A stretch of DNA of 64,000 nt from Spongiihabitans sp963422685 (lineage in GTDB: Bacteria; Pseudomonadota; Gammaproteobacteria; Arenicellales; Poriferihabitantaceae), in NCBI GenBank assembly GCA_963422685.1, contig OY730442.1, positions 186,001 to 250,000 on the forward strand, given 5' to 3'. This document shows, piece after piece, positions 11,401 to 16,809 of the stretch. The position numbers were made by a program, and so were the translations under genes. Below the pieces are notes generated by a model. The model worked only from the letters and a program-made list of their open reading frames with translations. It was not told the origin of the DNA and ran no database searches. Position 1 is the stretch's first letter. Each line of letters opens with the position of its first letter.

Positions 11401-12137
11401 TGGTGATGGCCGCTGTGGGTGTTCGTCAGCGGTTGAAGACGTGGCGCGGGGTAGATTTTGCGGTGAAATCCGATGTATTGGCGGTACAGTTGAAGACGGA
11501 CGCGGCGGCAGGTCTTGAAGCGGTGACGGGGGATGCGCGGCGGGCGCGGTTGGCGCTGGAGATGGGTGCTGAGCGGGTGTTATCGCCGGATGCGTTGCTG
11601 CGGCCGGATATAGAGTTTAGTGGGCGTTGGGACGAGGGTGATGCGGACAATGGTATAGGGGTAGAGATCAGCGGCGGGGTAGCGTACGTACAGAGTCGTT
11701 TGGGTTTGCGTCTGGGTGTTCGGGGTCGGTATTTACTGGCGCATGAGGAGTCTGAATTTGCGGATTGGGGAGGCAGTTTTGCGTTGCAGATTGGAGAGGG
11801 TCTTGGGGGGCATGGGCTGTGGTTATCGTATGAGCCGCAGTGGGGGGCCCCGGCCAGTGGCGTAGAGCAGCTGTGGGACAGCGAGGGCATCCGGGAAGTC
11901 GGAGGGGCGGGGCGGATGAAGTTTGACCTTGGCTATGGTATGACAACGCGTGGTCGCGGCTGGTTGGTGACGCCGTACGGGGGGGTATTGACGACTGATC
12001 AGGATACGCGCTACCGGCTGGGTGCACAGGCCGAGGTAGACAAATCGATGGATATAAGCCTGGAGGGGGTGCGGCGAGAGAATGCGGAGGGCGCCACCGA
12101 GCACGGCATATTTTTACGCTGGAAGATTTTATTGTAG
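1..12137 (+). CDS. Giant repeat adhesin with autotransporter-like barrel (5' end outside window)
   Basis: The frame is open from the first base and stops with TAG at 12135, so at least 4,044 residues are visible and the start lies upstream. Tandem units of about 105-120 residues fill 1-6220; each has a TATYRVVL-type strand, a conserved TGNW motif, VTVTG and an acidic DDD end, which resembles Calx-beta repeats. They come in two flavours, one with GGGYDSVRIA and one with AAAVSADxNYNG. Next are an Ig-like domain (about 6220-6480), five fibronectin III domains (about 6539-8090), more Calx-beta units (8100-8510, 8985-10010), two copies of an unrecognised paired-Cys domain (8520-8965, 10010-10410), a cadherin/He_PIG-like domain (10420-10685), a helical linker and a Gly/aromatic-rich barrel (about 10750-12134). 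By family knowledge the barrel sits in the outer membrane and exposes the repeats for adhesion; that role is inferred. Four Cys residues are visible in all. No terminator was found. Confidence 0.85.
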   Translation, partial: TFTTGNWKTAQQVTVTGVDDRINTDRRTTITHKAAGGGYDSVSIADVTVTLIDNDKAGVTVSESRVTTTEASGARRTATFTVVLDTPPSVDVSIAVTSSDPSEGMVDKSRLVFTTGNWDTAQTVTVTGVNDRIEDGDQSYTIVLAAAVSADAGYRGIDPKDIRVTNVDDDKGPGLILSKSKLETSEGGQQELLSMRLTRRPTAAVTIAVTSSDTTEGRVAPASLTFTPAGWGEQKVLVVTGEDDDLDDGDQSYTIRLGPAVSADMHYRGFAAAVPATNKDDDAVEVRVSGGGRVMTTEGGGSGRFRVALGSRPIAAVTIAVTSSDPGEGRVAPASLTFTSGDWDQPQEVTVTGEDDVLADRDQDYTIRLGPAVSADVNYNGLDPADIPATNTDNDVAEVTVSVSSVTTTEGGGRGRFRVALGSQPSATVTIAVTSSDPSEGTVDKSRLVFTSGNWDTAQTVTVTGKDDDRADGDRRYTIRLAAAVSADVNYNGFDPADVLAINTDDDDVGVTASPGAITVTEARGSGHTATYRVVLQSQPSGNVTVTPVSGDDSVATVSPASLTFTSSNWKTPQIVTVTGVDDSTDTDRSTSITHRASGGGYGSVSGADVAVTLIDDDGAGVTLSESAVTVDEDGGTATYRVVLDSRPSGRVTITPRSGDINVAMVSAPLTFTADNWDTAQTVTVTGVDDDFDTDRTTSITHTVSGGGYDPVRIANVAVSLRDDDVAGVTISTSSVTVTKAGRTATYTIVLTSKPTGGGSVRVTPRSRNPNVATPSGSLTFTPSNWDQPQKVTVTGVDDRTDAKRATTITHAAAGGGYNSVRIADVTVTLIDDNTAGVTISKSRVTVTEARGSGHTATYRVVLQSQPSGAVTITPASGDTDVATVSTAAAANTLTFTTGNWKTAQTVTVTGVDDETDAERSTTISHAITGGGYDSVRIASVSVTLIDNDGAGVTVSETGVTVTETGGTTVTTEAGGSDTFIVVLDTQPKAAVTIGVTSSDGSEGRVSPAQLVFTTGNWDAAQIVTVTGVDDRLEDGDRSYNVVLAAATSTDANYNGVDPNDIAVINVDDDTVGVTVSTNSVLVTEATGAGRTVTYTVVLKTSPTNTVTITPTSGDSNVATVSAPLTFTIIDWHLPQIVTVTGIHDDIDTGDRTTTITHRASGGGYDSVRIASVGVTLTDDDTAGVTVSKSRVTVTEASGSGHTATYRVGLQSQPTGTVTLTPTSGANSVATVSPASLTFTTGNWKTAQQVTVTGVDDRINTDRRTTITHKAAGGGYDSVSIADVTVTLIDNDKAGVTVSESRVTTTEASGARRTATFTVVLDTPPSVDVSIAVTSSDPSEGMVDKSRLVFTTGNWDTAQTVTVTGVNDRIEDGDQSYTIVLAAAVSADAGYRGIDPKDIRVTNVDDDKGPGLILSKSKLETSEGGQQELLSMRLTRRPTAAVTIAVTSSDTTEGRVAPASLTFTPAGWGEQKVLVVTGEDDDLDDGDQSYTIRLGPAVSADMHYRGFAAAVPATNKDDDAVEVRVSGGGRVMTTEGGGSGRFRVALGSRPIAAVTIAVTSSDPGEGRVAPASLTFTSGDWDQPQEVTVTGEDDVLADRDQDYTIRLGPAVSADVNYNGLDPADIPATNTDNDVAEVTVSVSSVTTTEGGGRGRFRVALGSQPSATVTIAVTSSDPSEGTVDKSRLVFTSGNWDTAQTVTVTGKDDDRADGDRRYTIRLAAAVSADVNYNGFDPADVLAINTDDDDVGVTASPGAITVTEARGSGHTATYRVVLQSQPSGNVTVTPVSGDDSVATVSPASLTFTSSNWKTPQIVTVTGVDDSTDTDRSTSITHRASGGGYGSVSGADVAVTLIDDDGAGVTLSESAVTVDEDGGTATYRVVLDSRPSGRVTITPRSGDINVAMVSAPLTFTADNWDTAQTVTVTGVDDDFDTDRTTSITHTVSGGGYDPVRIANVAVSLRDDDVAGVTISTSSVTVTKAGRTATYTIVLTSKPTGGGSVRVTPRSRNPNVATPSGSLTFTPSNWDQPQKVTVTGVDDRTDAKRATTITHAAAGGGYNSVRIASVRVTLTDDDNSAPTGTVTITGTATQGQTLIAVTSAISDPDGPSSLTFSYQWKRDGTAISGATSGTYILKQADVGAIITVTVSWTDAGGTAESLTSAATTTVTATSSAVTATSSAVTAPAAPVGLKVIARSGKVKFRWTNPNNLAITHYEYKQWTGNTEPAGGWKDFTGAMSATTQSRSVRRLTDGTEYNFRIRAVATGNVTGAPSDVITVTPGPTPTAPGNRPVVTAVPVPGDRQITLSWNNPNNADIIKYQIRRRGVPIAHVGTKPDWNGWSDIPGSDKDTISHTVTGLPTGVKYYFRIRAVAGDYAHGPAAHGPASSVIGVKLVAAPSAAPAAPPGPTSLTAVADSGQVTLTWDHPKNPAITGYQYKYWSGSPESGRWTDMPGSNADTTNSPPVTGLTNGTKYHFRIRAMIGRIAGVKSRSASATPATPPVQKASTQISAHARYRQVELIWRDPTLTDQRDTTITKYQIKYWSGNSETGDWRDISATINTRHVYYLVTGLTNNTTYSFRIRGLTNGFITTESNLVQATPLAGPPRSPARPQAVAGDSEVTLTWNNPNNPDITRYQILQWTGGGERGSWGDWRDIPGSDKDTTDYTVPGLTNGVKYSFRIRAVAGSVTGSRSPYTAVVIPAAPVVVPGSITVAVRDSVGDSIAISLGIVHTGTRTVDSVVPTTEDGGSYSFTVVLDTQPSANVSIAVSSSDTTEGTVDKNSLVFTTTNWNTPQTVTVTGQADTLTDGDQDYTIILAAAVSTDTNYHGIDPIDIAITNTDTDTATRGTRSVTMGGFTVIGADPGSLGVDGDKINARVTGVGIQLALPSEHRVTRAAFSRPTPEQLPPPQAGVTFGAAPAYVNVELAPPLPASSPATVCLQRPAGMSDNAAVYHLADQGSEWEELAVPGNQQRLPGYICGSMRSGSPVVVGTRTVEGATHSRDDDTAGVTLSTTSVTLTEAFGAGRTATYSVKLNTRPSGDVTVTPVSSDTSVAKVHGNVTALTFTPANWADPQIVTVGVVDDRTDADRTTTITHTVTGGGYDSVRIPDVAVILVDDDTVDALLFGFAGDTLKVTEADGAMHRNYYQIVLKSQPSGDVTVTPTSGDTGIATITPSSLTFTADNWAESQSIAVTGVDDHVDAGDRSTAITHSASGGGYDSVRIPDVVVTLIDDDVAGVTVSETDGSTATTESGGSDSISVVLDSQPTAEVTLAVTSSDTTEGTVDKSSLVFTPHNWATAQSITVTGVDDRLDDGEQSYKIELGIAASNDSNYNGINPDDVVVTSKVKVSVEITGVAPGTTKIEGNTITTQVDGTDVQLTLPAGHDVTEVAFSVPRSGPSAQAGVTFGDEPAYVGIRIDAQLPSSSSASVCLEEPAGLSGTLFVYHLTDGANTWEKLLPALAAPNGYVCGKTKDFSVFVVGSPMPVFGSAFVDDYVWTVGEAVDVELPAATGGDGPITYRLSPALPAGLEFEAPVRTITGTPNEVFATTEFTYTARDTDGHTGQLQFRVTVQAAEVKERSRALAVALASFGRTVAGEAVDVIGRRFIAAPVARSGITLGGTALSSVGSGSASAVLSLAEARGESGATVDGLNPGLITWRGVSARELFSRSDFVLPLQGTKEDRVRTGWTFWGQGSAGRFSSEAKAIETDGELHTGYMGLDYRFGSNHNALAGVAFSHSAGEVDYAVAGDFLLVNGERGGITGEVDLAMTSVLPYVHYTPRLGLGIWGLAGAGSGEVKLKDQGGRVETDVRMVMAAVGVRQRLKTWRGVDFAVKSDVLAVQLKTDAAAGLEAVTGDARRARLALEMGAERVLSPDALLRPDIEFSGRWDEGDADNGIGVEISGGVAYVQSRLGLRLGVRGRYLLAHEESEFADWGGSFALQIGEGLGGHGLWLSYEPQWGAPASGVEQLWDSEGIREVGGAGRMKFDLGYGMTTRGRGWLVTPYGGVLTTDQDTRYRLGAQAEVDKSMDISLEGVRRENAEGATEHGIFLRWKILL
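3712..6185 (+). repeat. Copy B of the long exact intragenic repeat
   Basis: This is the second copy of the 2474-bp block. Identity stops abruptly after 6185: copy A continues with GACGTG at 2475, while copy B continues with AGCGTC at 6186 and then leads into the Ig-like domain. Copy B therefore holds modules 1-7 and lacks modules 8-11 of the preceding unit. Even a run of eight G in the sense strand is preserved in both copies. Confidence 0.93.
6488..6538 (+). repeat. 21-bp tandem repeat in the Ig to FnIII linker
   Basis: Two full copies of a 21-bp unit starting AGTGACAGCGACC, plus nine bases of a third, encode a Ser/Thr/Ala-rich linker (VTATSSA repeated) between the Ig-like domain and the first fibronectin III domain. 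The unit is a multiple of three, so changes in copy number would stay in frame. Confidence 0.85.
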
Positions 12138-12244
12138 TGTTGTCGTGACCCGTGTACCCCAAAAACAGTCCGGCATAAAACGATGCAGAGCATTGATTTC
12201 CGTTACAAAGGGGTTGATGCGGTACTTTGTGTTTGCCGGGAAGA

Positions 12245-13159
12245 CTAGAGAAACGAACGGCGCACAGCGCCGCATAACACCCGGATGTTGATTATCCGGG
12301 GTCGCGTTTCAATGCCTGCGCCGCCCGACATATCCGGATCAAAGACGGTCAGGCCATGGGCCCGTGCTTTTTCCTTCAGGGTTGTGCTGCTCTCCGGCAT
12401 TAAAATGCGGTCATGGCCCAACGCCACCACATTGCAGCCCAGGGCCAGGGTCTCCTGAAAAGGCACCGTAATGATTTCGATGGCCTTCGATTGCAGCCAG
12501 GCCACCACATCCGGGTCGGTGGATTCCAGACACACCGCCGCCAGCTTCGGCGCAAGCATGACCACCAACGGATCAATATCCGTCAACTTCACCTCCCATC
12601 CTTCCGCGGCCAACCAGGCTTTAAGCTGCGCGGCGGCGCATTCCTGGCTGCGTCCGCCCTCACCCGCCCAACCGATCAACACGCTGCCCGGCTCAATCAC
12701 ATTAAAGTCACCCCCTTCAAACGTTCCGGCGGTAACATAGTCGTAGATGGGAATGCCCAAACGCTGGTAGGTTTCCATACAACGAAAATTCTCCCCACGC
12801 CGCCACCAGTTCGCCATATTGGTAATCATCGCGCCATAGGGCGTCATCACCGATGAGTCTCTGGCAAAGATCTGATAGGGCAGAGCCGGGTCCGGGTGAT
12901 GGAAATGTACGGTTACGCCAGCAGACTGGTATGCACAAATCATTTCCGCATGTTGCTGCCTGGCCACCGCCCCATCAAATCGCAAATGGCGGCGAATACT
13001 TTTCCTGGATACCGAGCTGGTTTCCAGCCATCGGTAATGATCAACCGGCCCCAGCAATACATCCCGAAGCACACCATACTCACAATCCGCACCCCACTGC
13101 GATAGCACCGGTGTGCCACCACCTTCTACCCGGCAACGTAAAGAAAACTCTGGACGCAT
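12245..13159 (-). CDS. Dimethylarginine dimethylaminohydrolase-like protein, probably inactive
   Basis: This looks like an amidinotransferase/arginine-deiminase-fold protein of about 304 residues. The FARDS motif (near residue 105), FEGGDFNVI and ALGCNVVALG are typical of the DDAH-like subgroup, which hydrolyses guanidino compounds in the cytoplasm. I chose the ATG at 13159 because GAGGAG lies 10 bases upstream; the GTG at 13168 would sit too close to it. Two family landmarks are missing. Between DIDP and the LVVML segment (near 12565) about seven residues that normally hold the catalytic His are absent. After FDPDMS the usual glycine-rich HC catalytic-Cys stretch is gone, and the family-like ending QALKRDPG appears only in another frame, stopping at 12292. 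The present C-terminus to 12245 therefore looks like a frameshifted tail. I regard the gene as decaying; the family alignment is from memory. Confidence 0.72.
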   Translation of the reverse strand: MRPEFSLRCRVEGGGTPVLSQWGADCEYGVLRDVLLGPVDHYRWLETSSVSRKSIRRHLRFDGAVARQQHAEMICAYQSAGVTVHFHHPDPALPYQIFARDSSVMTPYGAMITNMANWWRRGENFRCMETYQRLGIPIYDYVTAGTFEGGDFNVIEPGSVLIGWAGEGGRSQECAAAQLKAWLAAEGWEVKLTDIDPLVVMLAPKLAAVCLESTDPDVVAWLQSKAIEIITVPFQETLALGCNVVALGHDRILMPESSTTLKEKARAHGLTVFDPDMSGGAGIETRPRIINIRVLCGAVRRSFL

Positions 13160-13412
13160 GGCGAACACTCTCCTCGCTGGAATAGTAAAAGAAGGCGAAA
13201 CCTGGGGAACAATGGAGAAAAATCCAACAGCCGTTTAACGATGTCAACACCTCTGCGCAACCCTGCCTCGCATTCTTTCCGCCCAAAGATTCGCTCAACT
13301 CTAGTCTGGTTACCGTGCTGCCTGAAACCCGGTGTATCTGGCATATCACTGCAGCGGTAGAACGCCACTACTGCAAAGGGTAGTTCCCGCATTCGGGTCA
13401 AGAGAATAAGGC

Positions 13413-13619
13413 ATGGTTACGACTGATTTTTACTACAACACGATCACCCGGCTGGAACAGCAGCAGATTGCCAGGGATTACATTACCGGTTGGGCCAGCG
13501 GGTTTTTGGGTAACCCGAAAATTGAACAACAGCGTATTACCCGGGGCTGGGAGGCGGGGTATGCGGACGGGAGTAATCAAAACACCGATCATGCCGAAAA
13601 CTGGAAGTCGGAAAAATAA
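13413..13619 (+). CDS. Small protein resembling ribosome modulation factor
   Basis: This 68-residue protein has two Gly-rich helical segments, GWASGFLGNP and GWEAGYADG, separated by about 15 residues. That spacing and the GWxxGxxDG pattern recall ribosome modulation factor (RMF), which drives 70S dimerisation in stationary phase. The N-terminus is longer and less basic than in E. coli RMF (55 residues), so the match is structural in feel rather than close. A purine-rich stretch, AGAGAATAAGG, precedes the ATG. It stands alone, downstream of the divergent amidinohydrolase-like gene. It could also be an unrelated small conserved protein. Confidence 0.5.
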   Translation: MVTTDFYYNTITRLEQQQIARDYITGWASGFLGNPKIEQQRITRGWEAGYADGSNQNTDHAENWKSEK

Positions 13620-13867
13620 ATTTCCCGGAATATAAGCTTAAGGATAATGCGCGTTGCTGGCGGATAATCCGCAAAAGATCCCGCTTAATCCTACATGTTG
13701 ACATAGTCAAACGCGGTTTGAGTTTCTCCGCTCACGCCATTAAATGCGCACCCATGTTTCGCATTCTTCTATACTATCGCGCGGCGTAGAAATCTCTTTA
13801 TACTTCAAACTACCAGGTACAATCTTGGCGGCTTTTTCTTTAAAAGAAAAATATGGTGGCGGGAAAT

Positions 13868-15148
13868 TTAAGCTGATACAGCTTTAATTTTGGAAAAATA
13901 GGCGCTTTTCATGGCCGCTTCAAATTCATTGTTAGTCGCATAATCGAACCCGAACACAGGCGGCCATAATGACTGCGGCTCCATGCAGAGATAAAAGAAC
14001 ACCTCGCCATGCCAGGGCGACAGGGCGCGAAACACATTTTTGAACAATGCGAGTTTGGTTTCTTGCGGGTATGAGAATTTTCCGGCAGATTCTTCCATTG
14101 GCATTTGCAGAATCTTGCTGGTCAGATTTCTTTGACGAATGGTCTTCATCACCGACCGGGTATAGGTCAGGGTACCCATTGATACCAGCGCAACCTGATT
14201 TACTGCAAAATCAGTTGTGAGCCTGCGACAAATATTTTGATAATCCGCTTCCCAGCCGCAATACTGGATAATCGGATGAAAGTGAAAGCCGACCACGCAT
14301 CCCTTGTGCGCCAACGCTTTTGCACAATCCAGCCGTTGCTCAAGGCTGGCCGACAAGTGTTCTTCGTGATCAATTATGGTCTGCGGATTCAACGACCAGG
14401 TGCAGATAACATTGGCCGGCACGTTGTTTTTTAACAACCAGTTGATATTTCTTGATTTGGTTTTAAGCTCCAGAATAACATTCGGGTGGCGCGCGGCAAA
14501 TTCGCATAAAGCCGCCAGTACGCCCTGATGGTTCCCCCACATCAGCGAATCCGAAGACTGCCCGGTACCAATATGATAGGTTTTCTGCGGGTCAAGTGTA
14601 AGCCTCGATAATTTTTCCGCAAACCCGCTGTCAAACACGACTTTGTTGCCATGGTAAAACGATTGAATGCTGCAATAGCTGCAATCGAATCCGCATTTTT
14701 TCACCGCATCCAGAGTGAGCAAATTACAGCATCGGGTACGTTCGGAGGCCACCGGGCAGCGGCCCAATCCCAGTTTTGGCTGCACGCTGGTCCTGAGTAC
14801 GGGCTTTTGGGGTTTCGGCTTGTCGTGCATCGAAAGCCTGCTGTAATTATTTTCCTCGCTGCGCAATAACGCCTGTTGTGTTTTCAGCATGACCAGGATT
14901 CGTTTTTTTGTCCCGACCGCATCCCCGTTTATTTTTTCCATCGGCCATACTGCGGACAACGGCGGCTCTTTCCATCGCCTGCGCTCCAATGCCATTTCGC
15001 TCACTAACCGCAGTTCCTGATGGGTAAATCGAAATTCGTGCGCCTTTTCTTTCAGAAACACCTGCTCCGATGCCGCTAATAAACCAAACGGTGTCCGGGT
15101 TAGGATCTGCTCAAACTTTTGCCGGTAGTCGGGATAAGTAATTGCCAT
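13868..15148 (-). CDS. splB: Spore photoproduct lyase-like radical SAM protein
   Basis: The core carries a CGFDCSYC radical-SAM cluster motif (CX3CX2C) followed by SIQSFYHGNK, and a GTGQSSDSL motif, both characteristic of the SPL (spore photoproduct lyase) family. Family members use SAM and a [4Fe-4S] cluster; the founding enzyme reverses a thymine-dimer lesion in spore DNA, but many homologues sit in non-sporulating Proteobacteria with unproven substrates. The ATG at 15148 (426 residues) is preferred, although no good Shine-Dalgarno is visible. Starting at 15367 would add a hydrophobic, Cys-rich N-terminus that overlaps the divergent rnfB-like gene. Nth next door and Lhr further on fit a DNA-repair neighbourhood. 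Confidence is high for the family and low for the reaction. Confidence 0.78.
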   Translation of the reverse strand: MAITYPDYRQKFEQILTRTPFGLLAASEQVFLKEKAHEFRFTHQELRLVSEMALERRRWKEPPLSAVWPMEKINGDAVGTKKRILVMLKTQQALLRSEENNYSRLSMHDKPKPQKPVLRTSVQPKLGLGRCPVASERTRCCNLLTLDAVKKCGFDCSYCSIQSFYHGNKVVFDSGFAEKLSRLTLDPQKTYHIGTGQSSDSLMWGNHQGVLAALCEFAARHPNVILELKTKSRNINWLLKNNVPANVICTWSLNPQTIIDHEEHLSASLEQRLDCAKALAHKGCVVGFHFHPIIQYCGWEADYQNICRRLTTDFAVNQVALVSMGTLTYTRSVMKTIRQRNLTSKILQMPMEESAGKFSYPQETKLALFKNVFRALSPWHGEVFFYLCMEPQSLWPPVFGFDYATNNEFEAAMKSAYFSKIKAVSA

Positions 15149-15342
15149 AACGTTCTGATTTGCATTGCCAATACCACTATTCAATAAGTCGCAACAAGTC
15201 ACGACAAGTAGCAGGCAGCCATAGAATAATCTGCGGAATTCTATCACCCTGCTCGCAGCCTTTGACAAACGCCTTGCATTTACATCGGCGCGTTTGGCAA
15301 TACAATACCGATTCATATTGACTGTATTAATTGTTAATTTAC

Positions 15343-16029
15343 ATGGATTCCTGCGCTGCCTCGTCATTGGTCAACCAGATTGATCAATGTCTGCCCCAAA
15401 CCCAGTGTACGTTATGTACCTATCCACGCTGTCGGCAATACGCTCGGGCCATTGCCCGGGGAGAAGCCGGGATAAATCAATGTCCCCCAGGCGGAGAAAT
15501 CACCATTGCCGCATTGTCCAGACTGTTAACCCGGCCGGCCGTGCCACTAAATCAGGCATACGGCACAACCCGGCCAAAACAGATTGCGTATATTGATGAA
15601 CCGCACTGCATTGGCTGTAAATTATGTATAAAAGCCTGCCCCGTGGATTGCATCGTTGGCTCCGCCAAGCTGATGCACACCGTCATAGCCAATGATTGCA
15701 CCGGGTGCAAACTCTGCATCCCCGTTTGTCCCACCGATTGCATCCAATTGGTGGCGCCGGATACACAGCCGGTCCAGCATGGACATCCAAGTCCATGGCC
15801 GGACTTCACCGAGGAGCAGGTCACACGGGCGCGATGCAATACGGAGCAAACCCTGGCCCGGAATCGGCAACGTGAGCAAGACAGGAGAAAACGCAAAAGA
15901 AGGATCATGCGCAAACAAATGCAGCAGGAAATTCTTGCCGCTGTAAAGCGAAAGTCGCGGCAATCGGCGCAACGGCACCGGCCGACAAACCTGCCGGGGA
16001 AAGTAAAAGTCCGCTTCGACAAACCGTAA
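15343..16029 (+). CDS. rsxB: RnfB/RsxB-like ferredoxin without membrane anchor
   Basis: About 228 residues. An N-terminal Fes-type cluster motif (CTLC, then C and C within about 25 residues) is followed by two ferredoxin motifs, CIGCKLCIKACPVDC and CTGCKLCIPVCPTDC, each able to hold a [4Fe-4S] cluster. This is the RnfB/RsxB architecture, but the N-terminal membrane helix is missing and there is a Lys/Arg-rich C-terminal tail of about 60 residues. No other rnf subunit is present here, so it is more likely a stand-alone electron carrier than part of a full Rnf complex. It directly precedes nth, as rnf genes do in many gammaproteobacteria. The start could also be TTG at 15331. Confidence 0.82.
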   Translation: MDSCAASSLVNQIDQCLPQTQCTLCTYPRCRQYARAIARGEAGINQCPPGGEITIAALSRLLTRPAVPLNQAYGTTRPKQIAYIDEPHCIGCKLCIKACPVDCIVGSAKLMHTVIANDCTGCKLCIPVCPTDCIQLVAPDTQPVQHGHPSPWPDFTEEQVTRARCNTEQTLARNRQREQDRRKRKRRIMRKQMQQEILAAVKRKSRQSAQRHRPTNLPGKVKVRFDKP

Positions 16030-16052
16030 TCACCCATACCGACTGCGCAAAG

Positions 16053-16700
16053 ATGACACCCGCACAAATTACCACCGCGTTCAAGCGACTGCAAAATCAT
16101 ACGCCAGCGCCAACCACGGAATTGAATTATCAATCTGAATTTGAATTGTTGATTGCGGTCATATTGTCCGCCCAGGCAACGGATATTTCTGTCAATCTGG
16201 CTACGGAAAAACTTTATGCCGTGGCGAATACACCAAAAGCCATCAAGGAGCTCGGCGTGACCAGACTCAAACGTTACATAAAAACTATTGGCCTGTTCAA
16301 CACCAAGGCGAATAACGTCATCAAAACCTGTACGCTGCTGCTCGACAAGCACAACGGACAGGTGCCGCAAACCAGAGAGGAGCTGGAAGCATTGCCCGGT
16401 GTTGGGCGCAAAACGGCGAATGTTATGTTAAATACGGCTTTCGGCCAGCCTACCATTGCAGTGGATACCCATATATTCAGAGTTGCAAATCGCACCGGCA
16501 TCGCCCCCGGCAAAAACGTATTGGCGGTGGAGAAAGCATTGTTGGAATCAGTTCCAGAACGTTTTAAACCGGATGCTCATCATTGGTTGATTTTGCACGG
16601 GCGGTATACCTGCATTGCGCGCAGGCCCAAATGCGACCAGTGCCTGCTCAACGACCTGTGTGACACCGCGCTCACTCACGCCCAGCGCCAGGGGTTTTGA
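16053..16700 (+). CDS. nth: Endonuclease III (Nth)
   Basis: This base-excision repair glycosylase/AP lyase acts on oxidised pyrimidines. The 215 residues match the family length. The helix-hairpin-helix LPGVGRKTA supplies the catalytic Lys120, VDTHIFR supplies Asp138 (same numbering as E. coli), and the C-terminal CX6CX2CX5C motif (CIARRPKCDQCLLNDLC) binds a [4Fe-4S] cluster. It starts 23 bases after the rnfB-like gene and is probably cotranscribed with it. Confidence 0.95.
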   Translation: MTPAQITTAFKRLQNHTPAPTTELNYQSEFELLIAVILSAQATDISVNLATEKLYAVANTPKAIKELGVTRLKRYIKTIGLFNTKANNVIKTCTLLLDKHNGQVPQTREELEALPGVGRKTANVMLNTAFGQPTIAVDTHIFRVANRTGIAPGKNVLAVEKALLESVPERFKPDAHHWLILHGRYTCIARRPKCDQCLLNDLCDTALTHAQRQGF

Positions 16701-16809
16701 TTTGAAACCGGTTATTTTCCTGTTTACATTCTGGCCGGTCAAATTAAAGCGTAAAATACGTTAGCATAACATTCACCTGACAACAAACAATCCACTTAGG
16801 GGTATCAAG

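Noticed and set aside
15148..15367. Extended N-terminus of the SPL-like protein
   Set aside because: It would add a hydrophobic Cys-rich segment atypical of the family and overlap the divergent rnfB-like gene.
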